64,000 bases of DNA from Parvibaculaceae bacterium (lineage in GTDB: Bacteria > Pseudomonadota > Alphaproteobacteria > Parvibaculales > Parvibaculaceae): contig JAHBYJ010000001.1 in NCBI GenBank assembly GCA_019636015.1, forward strand, positions 1,860,001 to 1,924,000, read 5' to 3'. The position numbers were made by a program, and so were the translations under genes. The notes under the pieces are model-generated. The model was not told where the DNA came from, did no database searches, and saw only the letters and a list, made by a program, of their open reading frames with translations. Below are positions 17,996-26,944 of the stretch, piece after piece (the stretch's first letter is position 1; every line of letters begins with the position of its first letter).

Positions 17996-20200
17996 ATGAC
18001 CAGCGCTCCGCAGAGTCCCGCCATTGAGGCTGTCGTCCCGGAACCGGCTCCCGCCGTCGAGCGGTTGCCGGCTCTCGGCATGGAGAGCGCGGAGCGCTTC
18101 ATCAATCGCGAGGCCTCCTGGCTCGCCTTCAACCTGCGGGTGCTGGAAGAGGCACAGAACACGAACCATCCGCTGCTCGAGCGGCTGCGCTTCCTCTCGA
18201 TCTCGGCCTCGAACCTCGACGAATTCTTCATGGTCCGCGTGGCAGGCCTGCGCGGGCAGGTGAGCGCCGGCGTGACGACGCTGAGCCAGGATGGTTGCAC
18301 GCCCGCCCAGCAGCTCGACCTCGTCAACAGCATGGCGAACGACCTGATGCGCGAGCAGCAGCGCCAATGGGTCGCGCTGCGCAAGGAGATGCGTGAGAAC
18401 GGCATCGCGGTGATCGAGCCTGAGGAAGTAACGAAGGACGAGTTCTCCTGGCTCGAAACGCGCTTCCTCGAACAGGTCTTCCCGGTTCTCACACCGCTTG
18501 CCATCGACCCGGCGCATCCGTTCCCCTTCATCCCCAATCTCGGCTTCGCGCTGGCTCTGCAGCTTCGCCGCATCGCAGATGGGAAGCTGATGGACGCGTT
18601 GCTGCCTGTCCCGACCCAGGTCGAACGCTTCATCCGCTTGCCCGCACGGGACGGCGGTGGCGATATCCGTTTCGTCAGCCTTGAAAATATGATCGGGCTG
18701 TTCCTCGACCGGCTCTTCCCCGGCTACAAGGTGATCGGGCAGGGCGCTTTCCGCCTGCTTCGCGACAGCGATATCGAAATCGAGGAAGAAGCCGAAGATC
18801 TGGTGCGATACTTTGAAAGCGCCCTGAAGCGCCGCCGCCGCGGCAGCGTGATCCGGCTGAAGATCGAGGCGCGCACGCCGGATTCGCTTCGCCAGTTCGT
18901 CGTGCATGAACTCGGCGTCAGCGAACGCGAGCTCGTCTCCGTCGAAGGCTTGCTCGGCCTTGCCCAGACGAGCCAGCTCATCGTGGACGACCGTCCCGAC
19001 CTGAAGTTCACGCCTTACAATGCGCGCTTCCCGGAGCGCATCCGCGATCATGGCGGCGACTGCTTCGCGGCCATCCGCTCGAAGGACATTATCGTCCACC
19101 ATCCTTATGAATCTTTCGACGTCGTTGTGCAGTTCATCCGCCAGGCAGCGGCGGACCCCGATGTCGTCGCTATCAAGCAGACGCTCTACCGCACCTCGAA
19201 GGACAGTCCCATCGTGCAGGCGCTGATCGAGGCGGCCGAAGCCGGCAAGTCCGTCACCGCGCTGGTGGAACTCAAGGCGCGCTTCGACGAGGCGGCGAAC
19301 ATCGTCTGGGCGCGGAACCTCGAACGCGCCGGCGTGCAGGTCGTCTTCGGATTCATCGAGCTCAAGACGCACGCAAAGATATCGCTGGTGGTGCGGCGCG
19401 AAAGCGGGCAGCTCCGCTCCTACGTCCATTTCGGCACCGGCAACTATCACCCGGTCACGGCGAAAATCTATACCGACTGCTCCATGTTCACCTGCGACCC
19501 GCGGCTTGCCCACGATGCCTCGCAGGTCTTCAACTACATCACCGGCTATGCCGAACCGAAATCGCTGGAGCTGCTGGCGGTCTCGCCCGTCAATCTGCGC
19601 AAGCGGCTGGTGGACGATATCGACGCCGAAATCGCCCATGCGAGGGCAGGACGCCCTGCGGCCATCTGGGCGAAAATGAACTCGCTCGTCGATGCAACGA
19701 TCATCGACAAGCTTTATGAGGCAAGCCAGGCCGGCGTGCAGATTCACCTCGTCATTCGCGGCATCTGCTGCCTGCGGCCGGGCATTCCGGGCCTTTCGGA
19801 AAACATCCGTGTAAAGAGCATTATCGGCCGCTTCCTCGAGCATTCGCGTATCGTCTGCTTCGGCAATGGACACGGCCTGCCGAACGACAAGGCAAAGGTC
19901 TATATCGCCTCGGCCGACTGGATGCCGCGCAATCTGGACCGCAGGGTGGAGGTGCTCGTCCCGATTCTGAACCCCACGGTGCACGACCAGGTGCTCGATC
20001 AGATCATGGTTGCCAATCTCAAGGACAACCAGCAGAGTTACGAATTGCAGGCCGACGGCGTCTATCGGCGAATCACCGTGCGCGAGGGCGAAGAGCCTTT
20101 CAACGCCCATACCTATTTCATGAACAATGCGAGTCTTTCCGGGCGTGGCACCTCTCTCAAGAAAAACATCCCGCCCAAATTCGACATCAAGACGGGATAA
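17996..20200 (+). CDS. ppk1: Polyphosphate kinase 1
   Basis: Ppk1 reversibly polymerises the ATP gamma phosphate into inorganic polyphosphate. The 734-residue product has the N-terminal domain ([20 protein letters not shown]), the head domain, and two phospholipase-D-like C-terminal domains. The latter contain [35 protein letters not shown] (probable phosphohistidine) and RVEVLVPI. Length fits the family (about 690-740). The ATG at 17996 follows AGAAG; the first 30 residues are a proline/alanine-rich extension. ppx follows after 30 bases. The upstream Pho-box-like array suggests PhoB control. Confidence 0.96.
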   Translation: MTSAPQSPAIEAVVPEPAPAVERLPALGMESAERFINREASWLAFNLRVLEEAQNTNHPLLERLRFLSISASNLDEFFMVRVAGLRGQVSAGVTTLSQDGCTPAQQLDLVNSMANDLMREQQRQWVALRKEMRENGIAVIEPEEVTKDEFSWLETRFLEQVFPVLTPLAIDPAHPFPFIPNLGFALALQLRRIADGKLMDALLPVPTQVERFIRLPARDGGGDIRFVSLENMIGLFLDRLFPGYKVIGQGAFRLLRDSDIEIEEEAEDLVRYFESALKRRRRGSVIRLKIEARTPDSLRQFVVHELGVSERELVSVEGLLGLAQTSQLIVDDRPDLKFTPYNARFPERIRDHGGDCFAAIRSKDIIVHHPYESFDVVVQFIRQAAADPDVVAIKQTLYRTSKDSPIVQALIEAAEAGKSVTALVELKARFDEAANIVWARNLERAGVQVVFGFIELKTHAKISLVVRRESGQLRSYVHFGTGNYHPVTAKIYTDCSMFTCDPRLAHDASQVFNYITGYAEPKSLELLAVSPVNLRKRLVDDIDAEIAHARAGRPAAIWAKMNSLVDATIIDKLYEASQAGVQIHLVIRGICCLRPGIPGLSENIRVKSIIGRFLEHSRIVCFGNGHGLPNDKAKVYIASADWMPRNLDRRVEVLVPILNPTVHDQVLDQIMVANLKDNQQSYELQADGVYRRITVREGEEPFNAHTYFMNNASLSGRGTSLKKNIPPKFDIKTG

Positions 20201-20230
20201 GTCCGGCTGTCCGCCGGCGGAGGCCCTGTC

Positions 20231-21727
20231 GTGACCCGCGGCAAATCCGGCGGACGCGTTGGCATCGTCGATGTCGGGTCGAATTCCGTGCGTCTTGTCG
20301 TCTATGCAGCGGCGGAGCGGAACCCCGTTCTCGTCTTCAATGAAAAGGTGATGGCGGGGCTCGGCCGCTCGCTCGCCTCCACTGGCCGTCTCGACCCGAA
20401 AGGCATCGTCCGCGCGCTCGATGCGCTGCGCCGCTTCATGGCCCTCAAGGACCAGATCGGTGTGAAGACGCTTATTGTTGCGGCCACCGCCGCCGTTCGC
20501 GATGCCGAGGACGGTCCGGCCTTTCTCGCTCAGGCGGAGAAGATTTGCGGCTTCACGATCGACCTCCTCTCCGGCATGGACGAGGCGCGGCTCGCCGCGC
20601 AGGGCGTCCTCTCCGGCATTCCGGATGCCGACGGGCTTGTTGGCGATCTCGGCGGCGGCAGCCTTGAACTCGTGCCCGTTGCGAACGGCAAGTCCGGCCC
20701 GGGCGCCACGCTGCCGCTCGGGCCGCTCCGGCTGACCGATCTCGCGCATGGCAGCCTCGCCGAGGCGGAAGCTGTGGTCGACCGCGCCCTGAGCGAGCAA
20801 AAGCTATTCAAGGAACATCAGGGTAAGCGGATTTATGCGGTTGGCGGCGTCTGGCGAAATCTCGCGCGCATTCACATGTCGCAGCGCAACTATCCGATCC
20901 ATGTGCTGCACCACTATGTCATTCCCGCCCGCGATGCGTCGGAAATCTCGCGCGTGATCGAACGGCTCGGCCCGAAATCCCTGGCGCAGATACCGGACGT
21001 TTCGGAGCGCCGTGTCGAGGCGCTGCCCTTCGGCGCGCTGGTGCTCGACAAGCTGATCGGCGCCCTGAAGGCAAAGGAAGTCGTGATCTCGGCCTATGGC
21101 CTGCGCGAAGGCATCCTGTTCGACCGGCTCGACAAGAAGGAACAGATGAAGGATCCGCTGATCGCCGGTTGCATCGATCTCGCCGGGCGTCTCGCGCGTT
21201 TTCCGCAGCATGGCGATGAGTTCTTCAAATGGACGGCACCGCTTTTCGCGGAAGGCGTTTTCGGCGAAACGCCGGAGGAAGCGCGCCTGCGCCACGCGGC
21301 TTGCATCCTCGCCGATATTGGCTGGTACGTGCATCCGGATTACCGCGCTCATCACGCGATGACGCAGATACTGCTGGCGCCCTTTTCGGGCGTGGACCAT
21401 CCGGGAAGGCTTTTCCTCGCGCGCGTCGGCTATCACCGCCACGAGGGCAGGGGGGAGCCGGAACTGCTCGGCAATCTCACCGGCTTCATCACCGAGCGCG
21501 AGCATGAGCGCGCGCTGGTGCTCGGCCTCGCGCTTCGCCTCGCCTTCACGCTGTCGGGCGCGACCATGGGCATGCTGCCGAAAACGCGCTTCGAGGTGAC
21601 GAAGAACACCGTCACCCTCATCGTGCCGAAGAAATACGAGGCGTTGCTTGGCGAGATCGTGTCGAAGCGGCTCTCGGCGCTCGCGCGCGCGCTGGGACGG
21701 AAGAGCGACGTCCAGGTCGGGAAGTAG
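20231..21727 (+). CDS. ppx: Exopolyphosphatase / Ppx-GppA family phosphatase
   Basis: The enzyme hydrolyses terminal phosphates from polyphosphate and may also act on pppGpp. The 498-residue product has the actin-like phosphate-binding motifs RVGIVDVGSNSVRLVVY (N-terminus) and LVGDLGGGSLELV (about residue 136). YAVGGVWRNLARIHM follows, and then a C-terminal HD-like helical part containing ILADIGWYVHPDYRAHHA. The GTG start at 20231 follows GGCGGAGG. ppk-ppx is the classic pair controlling polyphosphate levels. Convergent rnd begins 3 bases after the stop. Confidence 0.93.
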   Translation: MTRGKSGGRVGIVDVGSNSVRLVVYAAAERNPVLVFNEKVMAGLGRSLASTGRLDPKGIVRALDALRRFMALKDQIGVKTLIVAATAAVRDAEDGPAFLAQAEKICGFTIDLLSGMDEARLAAQGVLSGIPDADGLVGDLGGGSLELVPVANGKSGPGATLPLGPLRLTDLAHGSLAEAEAVVDRALSEQKLFKEHQGKRIYAVGGVWRNLARIHMSQRNYPIHVLHHYVIPARDASEISRVIERLGPKSLAQIPDVSERRVEALPFGALVLDKLIGALKAKEVVISAYGLREGILFDRLDKKEQMKDPLIAGCIDLAGRLARFPQHGDEFFKWTAPLFAEGVFGETPEEARLRHAACILADIGWYVHPDYRAHHAMTQILLAPFSGVDHPGRLFLARVGYHRHEGRGEPELLGNLTGFITEREHERALVLGLALRLAFTLSGATMGMLPKTRFEVTKNTVTLIVPKKYEALLGEIVSKRLSALARALGRKSDVQVGK

Positions 21728-21730
21728 AGC

Positions 21731-22888
21731 CTACTTCCGGCCCGTCTCGATCAGCACGATCTTCTTGCCCTTGGCGCCGATGGCAAGTTCGCCGCGCTTC
21801 AGCCTGAGCGCATCCTCGCCGAATATCTCGCGCCGCCAGCCCTTGAGGGCAGGCACATCCGCTTCCTGATGCGCGGCAATGAGTTCGAGATCGGCGACGT
21901 TGGCGACAAGTTTCTGCGCCACATCATGCTCTTCGCATTTCTGCTTGAGCAGGACTTTCAGGAGTTCGACCAGCGGACCGATGCCGGCCGGCAGCGGCTC
22001 CGGCCCGTCCACGACCGGAATGTCCTCCTCCTTCATGGCGAGGCCGCGTTCGATTGCTTCCATCAGGCTCGCGGCCGAGCGGCTGTTTGAAAAACCCTTG
22101 GGCACGGCGCGCAGCGCATCGAGGTCGGAAAGGCTCTTTGGAAGCTGCGTCGCGATCTCGTGAAGCGCATCGTCCTTCATGATGCGGGAGCGGGGCATGT
22201 CGCGCTCCTGCGCCTGCCGCTCGCGCCAGGCCGCGATCTCGATCAGGACGGCGAGCCCCCGCGTGCCCCGGAACCGTCCCTTGAGGCGCTTCCAGGCATT
22301 TTCGGGCCGCATGGCATAGGTCTCGGGGTCTTGCAGCACCGCCATTTCCTCTGCCACCCAGTGGACGCGCTTCGTCTGCGTCAGGCGCTTCGCCAGCACC
22401 TCATAAACGGTCCGCAGATAGGTGACGTCGGCAAGCGCATATTGAAGCTGCTTTTCGGACAGCGGCCGCCGCGACCAGTCTGTGAAGCGGGACGACTTGT
22501 CGACATTGCCGCCCGCCAGCTTGCGGACAAGCGTCTCATAGCCGATCGAGTCGCCGAAACCGCAGACCATGGCCGCAACTTGCGTATCGAACAACGGATC
22601 GGGGATTGCGTCGCCTTCATGGAAGAAGATTTCGATGTCCTGCCGGGCGGCGTGAAACACCTTCACGACCTTCCGGTTCTTCATCAGCTTGTAGAAGGGG
22701 GTGAGGTCGATTTCCGGAGCGAGGGGATCGATGATGAACTCGTCCGTCGGTCCGGCAAGCTGGATCAGGCAGAGCACCGGCCAGAAGGTCGAATCCCGCA
22801 TGAATTCCGTGTCGACCGTGACATAGCCGGAGCCCGAGAGCCGGTCACAGGCGGCCTTCAGGGCCTCATTGGTCGTGATAATTTCCAT
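21731..22888 (-). CDS. rnd: Ribonuclease D
   Basis: RNase D is a 3'-5' exonuclease that trims tRNA precursors. The 385-residue product has the DEDD exonuclease domain: [21 protein letters not shown] (first acidic pair), [12 protein letters not shown], and [17 protein letters not shown] with the DEDDy tyrosine. It also has an HRDC domain (about residues 210-290). The ATG at 22888 begins [17 protein letters not shown]. Upstream in-frame codons lie in the gap before aspS and are less likely. Confidence 0.94.
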   Translation of the reverse strand: MEIITTNEALKAACDRLSGSGYVTVDTEFMRDSTFWPVLCLIQLAGPTDEFIIDPLAPEIDLTPFYKLMKNRKVVKVFHAARQDIEIFFHEGDAIPDPLFDTQVAAMVCGFGDSIGYETLVRKLAGGNVDKSSRFTDWSRRPLSEKQLQYALADVTYLRTVYEVLAKRLTQTKRVHWVAEEMAVLQDPETYAMRPENAWKRLKGRFRGTRGLAVLIEIAAWRERQAQERDMPRSRIMKDDALHEIATQLPKSLSDLDALRAVPKGFSNSRSAASLMEAIERGLAMKEEDIPVVDGPEPLPAGIGPLVELLKVLLKQKCEEHDVAQKLVANVADLELIAAHQEADVPALKGWRREIFGEDALRLKRGELAIGAKGKKIVLIETGRK

Positions 22889-23054
22889 GCGCCGCTCTAT
22901 AGCCGATCTCGCCCACCCTGTCGCGGGTCGAGACAAGAGAGCAGGCTGGCCGGGGCACCCTTGACAAGGGCCGCCGATCCGTGCGCTTTTGCCGGTCGCC
23001 GGGGGTATACCGATAGCTAGCTTCCGCCGATTCGTTCTTGAATCTCAAGGCCTT

Positions 23055-24884
23055 ATGACAATGAGCAGTTTCCGCAGCCACACCTGTGGCGAGCTTCGCA
23101 AGTCGCATGTGGGCGAAACCGTCCGCCTCTCCGGCTGGGTCCACAGGAAGCGCGACCATGGCGGCCTCCTTTTCATCGACCTGCGGGACAATTACGGGCT
23201 TACCCAGCTCGTTTTCGACCCGGACCGTGCGGCGGCTTTCGGCCTCGCCGAAAAGGTTCGCTCGGAATATGTCGTCTCGATCGAAGGCAAGGTCGTCGCC
23301 CGTTCGGCGGAAACGGTAAACCCGAACCTTCCCACCGGGGATATCGAGATCGCCGTGTCGGGCATGGAGGTGCTCTCCGAAGCGCAGGACCTGCCGCTGC
23401 CGGTCTTCGGCGAGCCCGACTATCCGGAAGACATCCGCCTGACCTACCGCTTCCTCGACCTGCGCCGCGAGACGCTGCACAGGAACATTCTGCTCCGCTC
23501 GAAGATCATCGCCTCGATCCGCCGCCGCATGACGGAAGCGGGCTTCAACGAATTCCAGACGCCGATCCTGACGGCCTCGAGCCCTGAAGGCGCGCGCGAC
23601 TTCCTCGTGCCCTCGCGCATCCACCCGGGCAAGTTCTACGCGCTTCCACAGGCGCCGCAGCAGTTCAAGCAGCTCATCATGGTGGCGGGCTTCGACCGCT
23701 ACTTCCAGATCGCGCCCTGCTTCCGCGACGAAGACGCGCGCGCCGACCGTTCTCCCGGCGAGTTCTATCAGCTCGACGTGGAAATGAGCTTCGTCAATCA
23801 GGACGATGTCTTCTCGGCAATCGAACCAGTGCTGCACGGCCTCTTCGTGGAATTTGCAGGCGACCGAAAGGTTTCGCCTTATCCCTTCATCCGCATCCCC
23901 TATGCGGAGTCGATGCGCAAATACGGCTCCGACAAGCCCGATCTGCGCAACCCGATCGAGATGCAGAACGTCACCGATCATTTCCGCGGCTCTGGCTTCA
24001 AGGTCTTTGCCGGCATGATCGAGAAGGACTCGAAGGTCGAAGTCTGGGCGATCCCGGCGCCCGGCGGCGGTAATCGCGCCTTCTGCGACCGCATGAACTC
24101 CTGGGCGCAGGGCGAAGGCCAGCCGGGCCTCGGCTACATCTTCTTCCGCGAGGAAGCGGGCGCGCTCGAAGGCGCTGGCCCCGTCGCCAAGAATATCGGC
24201 ACGGAACGCACCGAAGCGATCCGCACCCAGTTGGGGCTCAAGGCGGGCGACGCCGTCTTCTTCGTCGCCGGTCAGCCGGGCAAGTTTGCGAGCTTCGCCG
24301 GTCAGGCGCGTACGCGCGTCGGCACCGAGCTCGGCCTCGTGGAAGAGGGCGTCTTCAAGTTCTGCTGGATCGTCGACTTCCCGATGTATGAATGGAACGA
24401 GGACGAGAAGAAGATCGACTTCTCGCACAATCCATTCTCCATGCCGAACTATCCGCTCGACAGGTTCCTTGCGCTTGGTAAGGACGAGGCGGACGAAATT
24501 CTCGGCATCACCGCCTTCCAGTACGACATTGTCTGCAATGGCGTGGAGCTTTCCTCCGGCGCCATCCGGAACCACAAGCCGGATGTCATGTACAAGGCCT
24601 TCGAAATCGCGGGCTATGACAAGTCGGTGGTCGAGACGAAGTTCGGCGGCATGCTGAACGCGTTCAAGTTCGGCGCACCGCCGCATGGCGGTCTTGCGCC
24701 GGGCGTCGACCGCATGGTGATGCTGCTCGCGGGCGTCGAAAACCTCCGTGAGGTGACGATGTTCCCGATGAACCAGCAGGCGCAGGACCTCCTGATGCAG
24801 GCGCCGTCCGAAGTCGAGCCGAAGCAGCTAAAGGAACTTCACATCCGCCTTGCGCTGCCGCTGGAGAAGAAGAAGGAAGGCTGA
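23055..24884 (+). CDS. aspS: Aspartyl-tRNA synthetase
   Basis: AspS charges tRNA-Asp, and in many Alphaproteobacteria also tRNA-Asn (a non-discriminating enzyme). The 609-residue product has an N-terminal OB fold ([19 protein letters not shown]), class II motif 2 around [20 protein letters not shown], a bacterial GAD insertion domain (about residues 285-425), and motif 3 in [15 protein letters not shown]. Length fits the bacterial type. The ATG at 23055 has AAGG six bases upstream; ATG 23061 is nearly equivalent. A stem-loop follows at 24894-24919. Confidence 0.96.
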   Translation: MTMSSFRSHTCGELRKSHVGETVRLSGWVHRKRDHGGLLFIDLRDNYGLTQLVFDPDRAAAFGLAEKVRSEYVVSIEGKVVARSAETVNPNLPTGDIEIAVSGMEVLSEAQDLPLPVFGEPDYPEDIRLTYRFLDLRRETLHRNILLRSKIIASIRRRMTEAGFNEFQTPILTASSPEGARDFLVPSRIHPGKFYALPQAPQQFKQLIMVAGFDRYFQIAPCFRDEDARADRSPGEFYQLDVEMSFVNQDDVFSAIEPVLHGLFVEFAGDRKVSPYPFIRIPYAESMRKYGSDKPDLRNPIEMQNVTDHFRGSGFKVFAGMIEKDSKVEVWAIPAPGGGNRAFCDRMNSWAQGEGQPGLGYIFFREEAGALEGAGPVAKNIGTERTEAIRTQLGLKAGDAVFFVAGQPGKFASFAGQARTRVGTELGLVEEGVFKFCWIVDFPMYEWNEDEKKIDFSHNPFSMPNYPLDRFLALGKDEADEILGITAFQYDIVCNGVELSSGAIRNHKPDVMYKAFEIAGYDKSVVETKFGGMLNAFKFGAPPHGGLAPGVDRMVMLLAGVENLREVTMFPMNQQAQDLLMQAPSEVEPKQLKELHIRLALPLEKKKEG

Positions 24885-24893
24885 CAAGGCTGC

Positions 24894-24919
24894 GGCGAAG
24901 CGCCAGGTTGCGCTTCGCC
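24894..24919 (+). terminator. Perfect 10-bp stem-loop after aspS
   Basis: GGCGAAGCGC (24894-24903) pairs perfectly with GCGCTTCGCC (24910-24919) around a CAGGTT loop, nine bases past the aspS stop. There is no T-run, so it may be an RNA-stabilising or Rho-associated hairpin rather than an intrinsic terminator. Confidence 0.45.
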
Positions 24920-24978
24920 CCGCTTGCCTTCAGGCTTGGCTGCACTACCTGAAATGAAAATCAGGAGGACAGAAAGCA

Positions 24979-25422
24979 ATGCCGGACCTTATCTGGATTG
25001 TCGTTGCCGATGGTGAGAGGTGCCGCTTTCTTGCAAGCGAGAAGCGCAATGCCGATCCTGCACCTGCCTTGCCGGAGCTCAAGACCGACAATCCGCCCAC
25101 ACGCGAGCAATTGACCGACCGGCCCGGACGCACCTTCGAAAGCGTCGGCAATCGCCGCTCGGCCTATGAACCGCCGACCGATCCGCACCGCCAGGGCAAG
25201 CGCGACTTCGCGAAGAAGATCGCGGAAACCCTGCTGGAGAAGGCAAGGGACAAGGCGTTTGACAAACTCATCCTTGTGGCGCCGCCCGAAATGCTCGGCG
25301 ATCTGAGGGCGGAGCTTTCCGGCGAGGCGCAGGAAAAGCTGATCGGCGAGGTGAACAAGGACTACACCAGGTTCACCCCGCGAGAGATCAAGGAGGCTCT
25401 GTCGGACGAATTCAACGTCTGA
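24979..25422 (+). CDS. Host-attachment protein family (baeRF-like) protein
   Basis: The 147-residue cytosolic product begins MPDLIWIVVADGERCRFLAS and ends with DYTRFTPREIKEALSDE. This matches the Pfam 'host attachment' family first named from Agrobacterium plant attachment, now thought related to release-factor-like folds. The central FAKKIAETLLEKARDKAFDKLILVAPPEMLGDLR segment is typical. The actual activity is not established in the family, and no direct role in host interaction should be assumed. The start has a strong AGGAGGAC ribosome site. Confidence 0.83.
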   Translation: MPDLIWIVVADGERCRFLASEKRNADPAPALPELKTDNPPTREQLTDRPGRTFESVGNRRSAYEPPTDPHRQGKRDFAKKIAETLLEKARDKAFDKLILVAPPEMLGDLRAELSGEAQEKLIGEVNKDYTRFTPREIKEALSDEFNV

Positions 25423-25431
25423 CCCGGTCCC

Positions 25432-25959
25432 TTACTGGATGGCGGGCGGCGTCGTTTCCTCGAAGACGGGGATCGGCAGCGCATCGATCGGGATGATATT
25501 GCCGTTCGAGGCGCTGATGACGTCCCCCGATACATTCGCGCCGAACTCCGAATGGCCGTAATGGATCGGGCTCTTCGTACCGTCGATCGTCACCTTGCCG
25601 CGCTGAAGCGTCGTCGCCTCGGTCACCTTGCCCGAAAGGCTTTCCGGCGTATGGCGTCCGCTGACGATCTGGTAGAGAAGCAGCGCGCGGGCATTTTCCT
25701 TTACGCTGGGATTGGCACCGGAGAGCATGTCGTCCACGCCGCCCGGCTGGCGCGCAAGCGCCTCATCGGTCGGCGCGAAAACGGTGATGTTGCCTTCGGT
25801 ATAGCGGAACTTGAGGTCGTTCGCCTCGATCATCTTGGTGAGCGTCGAGAACTGCGGATCGGCCTTCAGTGTCTCGTAGACATTCGCGGCGAAGGCCGGC
25901 GCGGCGGTAAATGCACTCACCGCAAGGGCGGCGATAAGGACACTGATCTTTTTCATCAT
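25432..25959 (-). CDS. Secreted fasciclin (FAS1) domain protein
   Basis: The 175-residue product has a signal peptide (residues 1-24, ending APAFAA) and a single FAS1 domain. FAS1 hallmarks are present: FSTLTKMIEANDLKFRY, NITVFAPTDEALAR, ALLLYQIVSGR and a terminal NGNIIPIDALPIPV. FAS1 proteins mediate adhesion or sit free in the periplasm. The gene converges on the host-attachment-family gene with a nine-base gap. The start is one of two consecutive ATGs (25959 or 25956) behind AGGCAG. Confidence 0.85.
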   Translation of the reverse strand: MMKKISVLIAALAVSAFTAAPAFAANVYETLKADPQFSTLTKMIEANDLKFRYTEGNITVFAPTDEALARQPGGVDDMLSGANPSVKENARALLLYQIVSGRHTPESLSGKVTEATTLQRGKVTIDGTKSPIHYGHSEFGANVSGDVISASNGNIIPIDALPIPVFEETTPPAIQ

Positions 25960-26078
25960 TCTGCCTTTCGGTCACACATTGGCGGTCCAGCCCCGAATGA
26001 GCATAACTATCTGCGGATTTTGACCGGAATGCGACATATCTCCGCGCGCTGAGGTCTTTTCAGGGGCACCCCGGAACG

Positions 26079-26108
26079 AAAAAAGGGGATGACGGTGCCA
26101 TCCCCTTT
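26079..26108 (-). terminator. Intrinsic terminator of the OmpW-like gene
   Basis: Read on the minus strand, a 10-base stem (AAAGGGGATG with CATCCCCTTT) around a seven-base loop runs into six Ts. A second, smaller GC hairpin (CCGCC/GGCGG, about 26114-26128) lies between it and the stop codon. Confidence 0.8.
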
Positions 26109-26131
26109 ATCAAAACCGCCGAGGCGGCGTT

Positions 26132-26743
26132 TCAGAACGAGAACATGTAGTGCAGCGTGAAAGCGTGCGCCGTGATCTCGTCGGAGTTGTTGCCGCCGGT
26201 ATCCGTCCAGATGTAGCGGTACTGGGCGCCGAGCTTGCCCCCACCGAGCGCCATGTTGATGCCGGCCGTGCCCTGGAGGGCGAGATCCGTGCTGCTGTCG
26301 TCGATGTTGGCGGGAACGCCGCCAATGGAATTGACCTTGAGGTCGGAGAAGGCTGCGCCGATACCGGCCCCGAAATAGGGGTCGAAGTTCCCGCCGGGAT
26401 TGGCATGGAAATGCGCATTCACCATGGTCAGGAACGAGCTTAGATCGCCGTCGATGGGAACGGTGACGCCGAGCGCGGTGCCGGAATCGAAATCGGCCGT
26501 AAGATAGGTAAGCTCGAGTTCGAGCGCGACATTCGGGTTGAGATTGTAGCCGATCGCGCCCGAAACGGTCCAGCCGGTATCGAGCTCGATGCTGACGCCA
26601 GCGCCTTCGAGATCATCGAACACGAGCGCGCCGCCCGAGAGCTTGAAGTAGGTGTCGCCCACCTTCACTTCATCGGCGTAGGCAGGCGCCGCAAGCGCTG
26701 CGAACAGCGCGGTCGCGGTGGCGAGTTTTACGAGATGTTTCAC
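26132..26743 (-). CDS. OmpW-like outer-membrane beta-barrel protein
   Basis: The 203-residue product has a signal peptide (about residues 1-22, ending APAYA). Alternating-residue strands follow, including FDPYFGAGIGAAFSDLKVN and LGAQYRYIWTD, with the C-terminal aromatic THYMFSF-like strand needed for Bam recognition (here LHYMFSF). The NPYFGAGIG-type strand is typical of the OmpW/YfaZ barrel group. The GTG start at 26743 follows GGGGGAATCC; the upstream open frame would place the signal peptide internally. The ligand is unknown; OmpW proteins form narrow hydrophobic channels. Confidence 0.82.
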   Translation of the reverse strand: MKHLVKLATATALFAALAAPAYADEVKVGDTYFKLSGGALVFDDLEGAGVSIELDTGWTVSGAIGYNLNPNVALELELTYLTADFDSGTALGVTVPIDGDLSSFLTMVNAHFHANPGGNFDPYFGAGIGAAFSDLKVNSIGGVPANIDDSSTDLALQGTAGINMALGGGKLGAQYRYIWTDTGGNNSDEITAHAFTLHYMFSF

Positions 26744-26764
26744 TGGATTCCCCCCTTTATGATG

Positions 26765-26823
26765 AAACATCCAATTCTTGCAGTCCCGATCTGGGACGGT
26801 CAAATAAAAACATCCAATACTTG
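26765..26823 (-). promoter_or_regulatory. Repeat-flanked candidate promoter of the OmpW-like gene
   Basis: The near-identical direct repeats AAACATCCAATTCTTG (26765-26780) and AAACATCCAATACTTG (26808-26823) lie 43 bases apart. Between them is an inverted repeat, GTCCC-GATCT-GGGAC (26783-26797). On the minus strand a TTGACC (26803-26798) and an AAGAAT (26779-26774) are 18 bases apart, with the inverted repeat filling the spacer. This looks like an operator in a promoter; the regulator is unknown. Confidence 0.45.
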
Positions 26824-26944
26824 GTAAACGAGCAGTAAAGCTCCGCAATTCTGGCCATCGGGAAACTCTCGGTTAATCCCCGCATATGACAATCGCAGGG
26901 TTAAACGGCTCGCCCCGAAGGCGGCCCGAAGCTGGAATTGTGCG

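Noticed and set aside
17942..20800. A 952-codon open frame antisense to ppk and ppx
   Set aside because: It runs opposite two well-supported genes with full catalytic motifs. The stretch without stops is explained by high GC and strong codon bias on the plus strand; its own composition is not protein-like.
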